Shown: positions 23,297 to 29,885 of the stretch, in pieces
How the letters are laid out: the number at the start of each line of letters is the position of its first letter
Position numbering within the stretch: position 1 is the stretch's first letter
Origin: CAXTTV01 sp964247295
Lineage (GTDB): Bacteria > Chloroflexota > Ktedonobacteria > Ktedonobacterales > Ktedonobacteraceae
NCBI GenBank assembly: GCA_964247295.1
Contig: CAXTTV010000036.1
Span: 1-30,499 of the forward strand
Direction: 5' to 3'
Length of the DNA stretch: 30,499 nucleotides
Translations under genes and position numbers: made by a program
Notes under the pieces: generated by a model
What the model saw: only the letters and a program-made list of their open reading frames with translations
The model's database searches: none
Told to the model about the DNA's origin: nothing

Positions 23297-24721
23297 CTAG
23301 CGGACAGTAATATAGTCCAGGTTGATGTTCCCGCTATTGGATGAATCGTATTTGTATGAGATGGTATTGGTTCCTTCATGTAAGTTCAACGTCTCCGTTT
23401 GATCACCCCAACTATTCCAGTTAGAGAGATTGGCAAGGTAGGTTGTCTTAACGAACGTACCATTCACATATACGTTAACACTCCGTGTATCTCCCATGTT
23501 ATTGCCGTAATGGAGCGTGACAGCAAATTGCTTACTTGAAGGCACATTGACTGTAAATGTGGTGGTTGCTCCAACATTCCAATAGCCATCAACAAAACTG
23601 TTCCCCGAATAGCCCGTGTGGTTTGAGTTTGCTTTAGCCCCTCCTGTAAGCGCTGCGTTTTCGGCCTCATATCCTGATGATACAAGGGGATTGCGTGCTG
23701 CGGAGGTATAGCTTTTCACCTTGGAGCCATAATTTAGGTTACCATCGTTATGAGGGTTACCCCCGTCATCCAACAAAGCATTCTTATCGTTACTCTCTTG
23801 TTTCCAAAGCCATGCCAGTGCGCTCACATGTTTATCGCTCACCGCTGCCAGAAAGTTTGCCACATCCATTTGTTCTGGATCTCCAGAATTGTGGGCACCG
23901 TATTCGCCGAACAGAAGTGGGACATTGGCATTGAGAACATTTTGAATACGGCTCTCGACGGATGCTTTCGAGTCTTGCAACCAGTCCTCATAAGCGTGAA
24001 GCTCAAAGACAATATTGCGTCGTCCTGCCAACAATGCTGGACCCCGCGTTGCAATCACATTTTCTCCCTGACCAGTCTTAGAGCCAGGGACCAGAACGAT
24101 ATTGTTTGCACCAGTACTACGAATAGTATCAACAAGAGTCTGCATATCGCTGAGCCACATGCTATCAGAGTATCCATGTGCATCATTGTACCAATAGGGC
24201 TCGTTCCAAACGTCAAGCCACACATCTGGCTGATTCTTAAACTGCTGGGCAATCTCACGCCAGCGTGTCAGAACGGCATTCCAACGTGGGTCTTGCGAGG
24301 GATTCGCCCCCAATAATTGAAAATTAGGGTAGGGTGTCGTGCCACCAACATCCTTGTTATCATAACTCATTGCGGTTAGAATCGTTACTTTGTTGTGCGC
24401 GCGAGCATCATTTACAGCATTCTGCATCTCATTGAGGGTAGAGATTTTCATATCCACGGTCTGCCTGACGATGTCGATCCCCCAGCTATCCATGCTAGCA
24501 ATACTCGACCCACCATTTGGAAACCAGACGTTCATTGAATTAACGCCACGACCTTCCCAAGGCACCCCATTTTTGAGGATATGATTACCCGATGTAGTAT
24601 AGCTTGCGGCAGCCCTGGCTTTTCGCAAGGATTGCATAGACAGCAATACGGCGGTGAGCAAAATAAACAGGGTAAACACCATCAGACCTGTCTTCCAATT
24701 AAAATATGTTGTGGTCTTCAC
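23297..24721 (-). CDS. Secreted GH5 glycanase with C-terminal CBM35
   Basis: 474 aa. The start is the GTG at 24719-24721, because AGGAGG (24731-24736) lies 9 nt upstream; the ATG eight codons earlier would place that AGGAGG inside the coding region. Residues about 10-38 are a hydrophobic export segment, with ARAAAS as a likely cleavage site. The GH5 domain runs from about 45 to 340: acid/base E174 in DVWNEPYW, nucleophile E273 in LLFGEYGAHN, and the conserved H242-x-Y244 (ELHAYED). The C-terminal part (about 351-474, YEAENAALTGGA to NINLDYITVR) is a CBM35-like sugar-binding module. The enzyme should cut beta-linked glucan or mannan outside the cell. It is divergent from a LacI-family regulator that probably controls it, and it has a long leader of about 250 nt. 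Confidence 0.92.
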   Translation of the reverse strand: MKTTTYFNWKTGLMVFTLFILLTAVLLSMQSLRKARAAASYTTSGNHILKNGVPWEGRGVNSMNVWFPNGGSSIASMDSWGIDIVRQTVDMKISTLNEMQNAVNDARAHNKVTILTAMSYDNKDVGGTTPYPNFQLLGANPSQDPRWNAVLTRWREIAQQFKNQPDVWLDVWNEPYWYNDAHGYSDSMWLSDMQTLVDTIRSTGANNIVLVPGSKTGQGENVIATRGPALLAGRRNIVFELHAYEDWLQDSKASVESRIQNVLNANVPLLFGEYGAHNSGDPEQMDVANFLAAVSDKHVSALAWLWKQESNDKNALLDDGGNPHNDGNLNYGSKVKSYTSAARNPLVSSGYEAENAALTGGAKANSNHTGYSGNSFVDGYWNVGATTTFTVNVPSSKQFAVTLHYGNNMGDTRSVNVYVNGTFVKTTYLANLSNWNSWGDQTETLNLHEGTNTISYKYDSSNSGNINLDYITVR

Positions 24722-24948
24722 CTGGTTTTTCCTCCTTGAGATCATTAAATGTCTTCGTTGAAAGTATGAGTGGAAGACACTTATGCTGGGTATGTATGCC
24801 CAATTTTCGTGCCTCCTTGCCCATGATCAACGTGAATATATGGATTACAAACAGAGCCTCAGGAGATTGTAATTACGGTACATCCATAGTCTAGTCAGCT
24901 TTATGAAGAGTCGAAAAAATACTATTAGAGGCGTATCTCCTTCGTGTT

Positions 24949-24968
24949 TTCCGAAAACCTTTTCGGAA
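24949..24968. promoter_or_regulatory. Palindromic operator at the GH5 promoter
   Basis: TTCCGAAAACCTTTTCGGAA has perfect 9-bp arms around a central CC. It lies about 10 nt downstream of the GH5 -10 on the minus strand, overlapping the early transcribed region, where a repressor would block transcription. On the minus strand its core is CGAAAAGGTTTTC, nearly the same as the palindrome in the lacI leader. Confidence 0.7.
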
Positions 24969-24977
24969 GTCCTGAAA

Positions 24978-25007
24978 AGCATATAGGTAGGACAGACACC
25001 TTGTCAA
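24978..25007 (-). promoter_or_regulatory. Promoter of the GH5 gene
   Basis: On the minus strand, TTGACA (25002-25007), an 18-nt spacer and TATGCT (24978-24983). Confidence 0.65.
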
Positions 25008-25066
25008 CGGTACTAGGAAACTTGTTGCTTTGAGGGGCGTCAGAAATAACGTTAGTTTTCCCTTAC

Positions 25067-25075
25067 GTTTTTCCG
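25067..25075. repeat. 9-bp target duplication, left copy
   Basis: GTTTTTCCG, identical to the right copy at 25218-25226. Confidence 0.8.
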
Positions 25076-25217
25076 GGGTGCAGTTCATTTTTTTGCGGAG
25101 TCAGTTGGTGAGCAGAGAACCCGTGTACGTGGCGTAGGACGGGCACGCAATGATGCTCTACCGTCCACCGCCTGAAGGACCCATTTTTCTGCCACTGCAA
25201 AAAAATGAACTGCACCC
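25076..25217. mobile_element. 142-bp MITE-like element
   Basis: Perfect 21-bp terminal inverted repeats (25076-25096 and 25197-25217, beginning GGGTGCAGTTCA, with a 7-T run) enclose 100 bp with no gene. Flanking it on both sides is the 9-bp direct repeat GTTTTTCCG (25067-25075 and 25218-25226), the target duplication. Too short to encode a transposase, so it was presumably moved by one elsewhere in the genome. It sits between the GH5 and lacI promoters. An internal motif (25129-25142) is shared with the 299-bp element. Confidence 0.85.
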
Positions 25218-25226
25218 GTTTTTCCG
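25218..25226. repeat. 9-bp target duplication, right copy
   Basis: GTTTTTCCG, identical to the left copy at 25067-25075. Confidence 0.8.
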
Positions 25227-25233
25227 GGGCTAT

Positions 25234-25263
25234 TTGACAGCTATATCTTTTATTGCGTATACT
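25234..25263 (+). promoter_or_regulatory. Promoter of the lacI-family gene
   Basis: TTGACA (25234-25239), an 18-nt spacer and TATACT (25258-25263). It begins only 8 nt after the MITE target duplication, so the insertion left it intact. Confidence 0.75.
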
Positions 25264-25283
25264 CTTTTTAGTGGGAAAAAATC

Positions 25284-25295
25284 GAAAAGCTTTTC
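25284..25295. promoter_or_regulatory. Palindromic operator in the lacI leader
   Basis: GAAAAGCTTTTC, a perfect 12-bp palindrome about 15 nt past the expected transcription start. With the preceding C it shares the CGAAAAG[G/C]TTTTC core with the GH5 operator, suggesting autorepression. Confidence 0.6.
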
Positions 25296-25320
25296 ATTAA
25301 TGAAAGTGCGTAAAGAAGGT

Positions 25321-26373
25321 ATGGCTGATTCATCTGATCGAAAAACGATTATGGCTGAAATTGCTAGAATGGCTGAGGTCTCAGTTCCCACAGTCTCTAA
25401 AGTGCTGAATCAGTATGCAGATGTTGCACCCGCAACTCGCCAACGTGTGGAACGCATCATCAAAGAGCGGGGGTACGTAGTAAACAAGGCCGCGCGCGCG
25501 CTACGTAAAGGACAAAGCGGACAGGTGGATCTGATGGTGCCGGGATTGAATGCGTTGGAATTTGAGATTATTCGTGGGGTGAAAGATGCTCTTGAAACAA
25601 CTGATTTCCGCCTGACCCTTTCCATCATGGGCGGGAAAGAGGCGCGTGTAAAAAATATGTTGGCAAAGGTTCTCAGCGACTCAACCGACGGGGTTGTCAT
25701 GCTCCTGGTTGCCGATATGTATGCTCCCATTCAAGAGCTTCGTCAATGCAATATTCCCTTTGTCGTCATTGATACGCTAAATGAACTTACTCACGAGATT
25801 CCATCGATAGGTGCGATAAATGTGGCAGGAGGCAAGAACGCCACCAGCTATCTGCTTTCACTCGGTCATCGTCGGATTGCGTTCATCAGTGGGCCCACCA
25901 GGTTTACTTGTATTCGCGAAAGGCTCCTCGGTTACCGAACGGCGCTGGAAGAAGCTGGCATCAGTTTGGCCTCCGACCTGATCCTGCATGGTGATTTTAG
26001 CGTTGAATCAGGATATGAGCAGACGAAATCCTTGCTTGCATTACCCGAACCTCCTACTGCCATCTTTGCCGCCGCCGATACCCTTGCGCTAGGGGCCTAT
26101 CACTTTCTCTACGAGCGTAATCTGCGTATCCCCGATACAATGAGTATTGTGGGATTTGACGACCTTCTTTTATCCAGTCATGCCATCCCTCCCCTCACCA
26201 CGGTACGTCAACCATTGCTTGAAATGGGAAGGAGCGCCGTATCTATGTTGCTTCGGCTCATTGCCAATGAACAGCTTGAAGTAGTGCGTGCTGAACTGGC
26301 AACTCCATTAATAAAACGTGCTTCATGTGCACCGCCAAGAACAGCTCCTCTAAAGCCTATTATCGCTTCCTGA
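25321..26373 (+). CDS. LacI-family transcriptional regulator
   Basis: 350 aa from ATG 25321. The frame is open further upstream, but that part reads through the promoter and the MITE and is not credible. AAGAAGG lies very close to the ATG, so the true start could be a few codons off; ATG 25300 is an alternative. Residues about 8-60 are the LacI-type helix-turn-helix and hinge (KTIMAEIARMAEVSVPTVSKVLNQ, then ARALRKGQSG). The rest is a periplasmic-binding-protein-like effector domain with LGHRRIAFISGP, IFAAADTLALGA and MSIVGFDDL. It probably represses the divergent GH5 gene until a sugar released from the polysaccharide binds; the ligand is inferred from context only. Confidence 0.92.
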   Translation: MADSSDRKTIMAEIARMAEVSVPTVSKVLNQYADVAPATRQRVERIIKERGYVVNKAARALRKGQSGQVDLMVPGLNALEFEIIRGVKDALETTDFRLTLSIMGGKEARVKNMLAKVLSDSTDGVVMLLVADMYAPIQELRQCNIPFVVIDTLNELTHEIPSIGAINVAGGKNATSYLLSLGHRRIAFISGPTRFTCIRERLLGYRTALEEAGISLASDLILHGDFSVESGYEQTKSLLALPEPPTAIFAAADTLALGAYHFLYERNLRIPDTMSIVGFDDLLLSSHAIPPLTTVRQPLLEMGRSAVSMLLRLIANEQLEVVRAELATPLIKRASCAPPRTAPLKPIIAS

Positions 26374-26528
26374 TCCTGCTTTCGGATGAGGGTCTGAGTT
26401 GTTCGCGTATAACTAGTAACAGCATATATCCCTAATTTCCTACTCCACCCGGTTTAACCGTAAAATTGGGCCGATGCCGCTCTGGCCTTCGATCGAACAA
26501 GCAAGTTTACAGAGTTTAAAGATCTTCC

Positions 26529-26558
26529 TTGACATCATTGAAATAGTCAACCTAAAAT
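26529..26558 (+). promoter_or_regulatory. Promoter of the MBL-fold gene
   Basis: TTGACA (26529-26534), an 18-nt spacer and TAAAAT (26553-26558), 41 nt before the ATG. Confidence 0.65.
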
Positions 26559-26599
26559 AGAAGCATATGTCTATGGATTATTATTTGTGAGGTGTCCAG

Positions 26600-27563
26600 A
26601 TGTCTGATGCTGAAGTCGAACGTCCAGAAACTCCAACCCCTATCAGCGAACCCGCGAAGATAGAGAAATTAGCCGAGGGAGTATATGGCTTGATCACCGG
26701 GGGAAATCCCAATACCGGCTTTATTGTAGGTGAGCGCGGTGTCCTGGTCGTAGATGCGCGAGCTACTCCTGCCCTTGGTAGAGAGACGCTGGCCGCGATC
26801 CGCAAAGTGACAGATAAGCCCATACAGTATCTGGTCCTCACACATTACCATGCAGCGCGCACGCTTGGAGCTTCCGGCTTACAGCCGGAGCAGATTATCG
26901 CGCAGCGCGCCACTCGGGATCTGATCAAAGAGCGAGGGAAGCAGGATTTTGAGTCCGAGGCCCGCCGTTTTCCAGATTTATTTCAAGACTCTCGTTCNNN
27001 NNNNNNNNNNNNNNNATATTATTTTTGATAGTCGGCTCATCTTAAATCTGGGGGATCGTGAGGTCCAGCTCCTTTGGCTGGGTCGGGGGCATACCGAAGG
27101 TGACATCGTTGTCTGGCTGCCTTCGGAACAACTGCTATTCGCGGGTGACCTGGTTGAGTCTTGTACTGCTCCTTACTGCGGGGATGCGTATATTCTGGAC
27201 TGGCTTGTCACGCTGAAAGCGGTCGCCAGTCTGGGAGCTCGTACATTAGTCCCTGGTCGTGGGCCGGTCGTGAAAGACGCCGAGGTAAAACAGGCGATTA
27301 ATGACACACAGCGCTACCTGATTCTATTGCGCGATACTGTGCGGTCAGCGATTCAGAGAGAAGCCAGTCTTTCGGAAACATATCGTTATGTGGAGGCTGC
27401 CCTCTCGCCGCAGTTTGGAGGCTGGTATATATTTAAGCGTGTACTGCCCTTTACTGTACAGCGAGCCTATGATGAGCTAACAGGTTCTCGACCAAGGACG
27501 TGGACGGCGACTCGGGACGACAAGCTTTGGCGCTCATTGAGCCGAAATGTGGTTGAGGAGTAG
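26600..27563 (+). CDS. MBL-fold hydrolase, interrupted by an assembly gap
   Basis: Metallo-beta-lactamase-fold protein; GAGGTG precedes the ATG. The first part (26600-26997) reads VYGLITGGNPNTGFIVGERGVLVVDARATP, then LTHYHAARTLG. The part after the gap (from 27018 to the stop at 27563) reads LLWLGRGHTEGDIVVWLPSEQLLFAGDLVE, which carries the later metal His and Asp, and ends near a Trp/Arg-rich tail. The two parts are in different frames only because the N run has an arbitrary length, so I treat them as one gene. In the metal motif H82-x-H84 is present, but the usual Asp-His that follows is Ala86-Arg87. I recall the same HYHAxR pattern in some proteobacterial MBL proteins, so it may be a real subfamily with altered metal binding. 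Function unknown. Confidence 0.8.
26998..27015. other. Assembly gap (18 N)
   Basis: Eighteen N bases. For the flanking halves of the MBL gene to be in one frame, the true length must be 2 modulo 3 (for example 17 or 20), so 18 cannot be exact if the gene is intact. Confidence 0.95.
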
Positions 27564-27594
27564 AGGCAGCCAGGGAAAAAGCAAAAAATACCTA

Positions 27595-27623
27595 TTGACA
27601 GATCCCTAAAGGTCGCCTATAAT
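27595..27623 (+). promoter_or_regulatory. Consensus promoter of tRNA-His
   Basis: TTGACA (27595-27600), exactly 17 nt, then TATAAT (27618-27623): a perfect sigma-70 consensus. The leader forms a 7-bp hairpin, CAAGCGC/GCGCTTG, at 27634-27651. Confidence 0.9.
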
Positions 27624-27660
27624 AGCGGTGGATCAAGCGCGTATGCGCTTGAATATCTGT

Positions 27661-27736
27661 GGTGACCGTAGCTCAATGGTGGAGCTCTGGATTGTGGCTC
27701 CAGCGGTTGTGGGTTCGAGCCCCATCGGTCACCCCA
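27661..27736 (+). tRNA. tRNA-His (GTG), CCA encoded
   Basis: Cloverleaf: acceptor GTGACCG (27662-27668) pairs with CGGTCAC (27726-27732), D stem GCTC/GAGC, anticodon stem CTGGA/TCCAG with loop TTGTGGC giving anticodon GTG, T stem GTGGG/CCCAT. The extra G at 27661 opposite C at 27733 is the G-1:C73 pair specific to tRNA-His. CCA (27734-27736) is encoded. Confidence 0.97.
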
Positions 27737-27769
27737 AAGAAAGCCCCGGCATCCGCCGGGGCTTTCTTT
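27736..27769 (+). terminator. Terminator of tRNA-His
   Basis: Perfect 15-bp stem, AAAGAAAGCCCCGGC (27736-27750) and GCCGGGGCTTTCTTT (27755-27769), with loop ATCC. The A-rich/U-rich base of the stem serves as the U tract. Because it is symmetrical it could act in both directions. Confidence 0.9.
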
Positions 27770-27955
27770 ATTGTGAATAGGATCACAGCTTCCAGGTTTT
27801 TTTACTATATAATCCTCTATGAGAAGGTATCATATACAACCAAAAAATACATTCATACGTACTTTGTCTTGATAGGGTGGTGTTTTTATCACGCGAAGCA
27901 GATTATTGTACCGTTTTTAGGTTGGAGATCGAGTCGTTTGAAAGGATGTAATTGT

Positions 27956-28972
27956 ATGTCTCGTCTTGAAACAGCTTCACGTTCATTGATAGAAGCACGT
28001 CAATTAGCCAGGCTACAGTTGGGGCTGATGCGTGTACTGCCCTATAATCTCTTCTATCAAGCCACGTTGTTTCAAGAACAGGCAACCGTCAATATTGAAC
28101 ATCTGCAAGATCTCCAGAGGCTACCATTTACAAGCTATCAGGCTTTTCTAGAAGATCAGCGGTGCAATCCGCCCTTTGGGACTAACCTCACATATCCCCT
28201 CAGCGATTATCTACACCTCTATCAGCCATTAGAGAGTGATCAGCAAACCCTTAAGACTCTGGACACCCGAGAGAGTTGGAACTGGTGGGCCGATTGCTGG
28301 GATACCGCGTATCGGGCGGTTGGAGTTGGCCGGACAGATATTCTCTTGTTTGTGCGGAATGAAAACACCCTGGCGCTCTGGTCCGCTGTTGAAGGGGCCA
28401 GGCGCATTGGAGCCCTGGCCTGTCCTCTCCATGTAACAAGTAGTGTGGAGGTGCTCAAAGTGATCCGAGAGATGAAAGTCAGCGTGGTCATTTGTCCACC
28501 AGATTTTGCTGAGGAGCTCAGCAAGAGCGCGAATCTTCTACAAGAGGACCCTCATACCTACTTAATGAACTTGCGAATGACCATTCAGGTGGGGGAACCC
28601 ACGATTAGAAAAATGAGGATCAAAGGGAACGCCTGGGACGTTATTTCTTATAGTCAAGGAATGATGGATAACGTTGGTTTGTACAGTTTTGCCTGTTCTC
28701 AGCAGGCGATGATCCATATCAATGAAGCTGAGTTTCTGCCAGAGATCTTGAGCCATGAGACGTTAGAGCCCGTTCAGGAAGGTGAGGTTGGGGAGCTTGT
28801 CCTAACAAACCTCGGTCGTTGGGGAATGCCAGCGCTTCGGTATCGGACCGGTTATCTTGTAGAGCATGGAGGGTATAACTGTCCTTGTGGAAGATCGTAT
28901 CTAGTGATGCCTGAGGGGATTCTTGGGAGAGTTGGAGAGCGGAGCCGGGACCGTATTACCAGAGAAGGCTAG
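27956..28972 (+). CDS. Degenerate PaaK-like (phenylacetate-CoA ligase-like) protein
   Basis: 338 aa from ATG 27956 (AAAGGA about 10 nt upstream). An upstream open stretch would read through the tRNA and is rejected. TATAAT at 27808-27813 may be its -10. The layout follows phenylacetate-CoA ligases: LQDLQRLPFTSYQAFLEDQ, then YPLSDYLHLYQ, a region where AMP is normally bound, GARRIGALACPL, and EGEVGELVLTNLGRWGMPALRYRTGYLVE with CPCGRSYLVMPEGILGRVGERSRD near the end. However, the nucleotide-binding SGTTG expected after LYQ is replaced by PLESD, the YGxSE block by SYSQGMMD, and the C-terminal domain of about 100 residues is missing (the family is usually about 430 aa). It is probably catalytically inactive or altered, yet the frame is intact. 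Confidence 0.75.
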   Translation: MSRLETASRSLIEARQLARLQLGLMRVLPYNLFYQATLFQEQATVNIEHLQDLQRLPFTSYQAFLEDQRCNPPFGTNLTYPLSDYLHLYQPLESDQQTLKTLDTRESWNWWADCWDTAYRAVGVGRTDILLFVRNENTLALWSAVEGARRIGALACPLHVTSSVEVLKVIREMKVSVVICPPDFAEELSKSANLLQEDPHTYLMNLRMTIQVGEPTIRKMRIKGNAWDVISYSQGMMDNVGLYSFACSQQAMIHINEAEFLPEILSHETLEPVQEGEVGELVLTNLGRWGMPALRYRTGYLVEHGGYNCPCGRSYLVMPEGILGRVGERSRDRITREG

Positions 28973-28997
28973 CCCCTCCTCTCAAAGAGAGGCTAGC
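28968..28997. terminator. Hairpin between convergent genes
   Basis: GCTAGC at 28968-28973 and 28992-28997 with an inner CTCTC/GAGAG stem. There is no U tract on either side, so the terminator role is weakly supported. Confidence 0.35.
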
Positions 28998-29011
28998 ATC
29001 ATGCCATCAGG

Positions 29012-29800
29012 TTATTTATGCTGATCGCGCCACTTCAGCAGGCGCTCAACAGTATCAAATTGCCAGGGCTCCTCAAAGCCCAGAATAAAGTGGGTTGCCC
29101 CGGCTTTAATATAAGCCTCAAGCTGTTCTGAAGTTACATTTTTATCTGGTGAGACCGAACGCTCGATCTCGGCTGGATTGCGACCAACCTCTTTACACCA
29201 GTTATCAAGCACCTCAGATTTATGGGCGTAGGTATCGACATCCCCGAAGCCATGCCAGATGTCGGCATACTGAGCTGTAATCCGCAGCGTCTTCTTCTCA
29301 CCGCCGCCGCCAACCAGCACTGGAATTTTGCGGAGCGGCTTTGGTACATCGACCTCCCAGCGCTGCTTGATGATCTTCAGGCTGCTCTCAAGAGCCTCCA
29401 GGCGGCTACCAGCGGTTCCAAACTCATAGCCATATTCTTTATAGTCACGCTCGAACCAGCCAGCCCCGATGCCAAAGATCAGGCGGCCATTCGACACATG
29501 GTCAACTGTTTTCGCCATATCGCTCAAAAGCGCGGGATTGCGATAAGTATTGCAGGTTACTAGGCAGCCTACTTCAGCCTTTTTCGTCAGTGCGGCCATC
29601 GCTGTGAGCAGGGACCAGCCCTCAAAGTGGCCTCCTTCGGGATCGCCATAAAGGGGGAAGAAGTGGTCCCAGTTGAAGATCGTATCGACGCCCATCTCAT
29701 CGAAGCGCTGTACCGCCTCAATATATGATTGATAGGAAGTGTGTTGGGGATGGAGTTGAACGCCGACGCGGATCTTCTTGGTTGAATTTGTCTGTGTCAC
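29012..29800 (-). CDS. LLM-class F420-dependent oxidoreductase
   Basis: 262 aa; GTG start (29798-29800) with GAGG about 9 nt upstream. Luciferase-like (beta/alpha)8 protein: RVGVQLHPQHTSYQSYIEAVQRFDEMGVDTIFNWDHFFPLYGDPEG is the usual N-terminus, followed by VGCLVTCNTYRNPALLSDMAKTVDHVSNGRLIFGIGAGW, the cofactor-binding block of the F420-using TIGR03560-like group. FGTAGSRLEALESSLKIIKQRW and KIPVLVGGGGEKKTLRITAQYADIW also match. The substrate is unknown; FMN instead of F420 cannot be excluded. Confidence 0.92.
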   Translation of the reverse strand: MTQTNSTKKIRVGVQLHPQHTSYQSYIEAVQRFDEMGVDTIFNWDHFFPLYGDPEGGHFEGWSLLTAMAALTKKAEVGCLVTCNTYRNPALLSDMAKTVDHVSNGRLIFGIGAGWFERDYKEYGYEFGTAGSRLEALESSLKIIKQRWEVDVPKPLRKIPVLVGGGGEKKTLRITAQYADIWHGFGDVDTYAHKSEVLDNWCKEVGRNPAEIERSVSPDKNVTSEQLEAYIKAGATHFILGFEEPWQFDTVERLLKWRDQHK

Positions 29801-29885
29801 GTGTAGATGTCCTCTCTACTATTGTCAGAAACGTTGCCTCCTTGATTGTATCTACCTTTCAAGGATTTCCGCAAACTGAACTATT

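Noticed and set aside
24722..24745. ATG start of GH5 eight codons upstream of the chosen GTG
   Set aside because: The strong AGGAGG would then be inside the coding region; it sits at the right distance from the GTG.
25150..25320. Upstream extension of the lacI gene by 57 codons
   Set aside because: It covers the MITE end, the target duplication and the gene's own promoter; the HTH normally lies at the very N-terminus.
26998..27015. Frameshift in the MBL gene
   Set aside because: The frame change coincides with the N run, whose length is arbitrary, so an assembly gap explains it.
27659..27955. Open reading frame extending the PaaK-like gene upstream through the tRNA
   Set aside because: It would translate the tRNA-His and its terminator. 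The ATG at 27956 has its own ribosome binding site and starts the family-like sequence.
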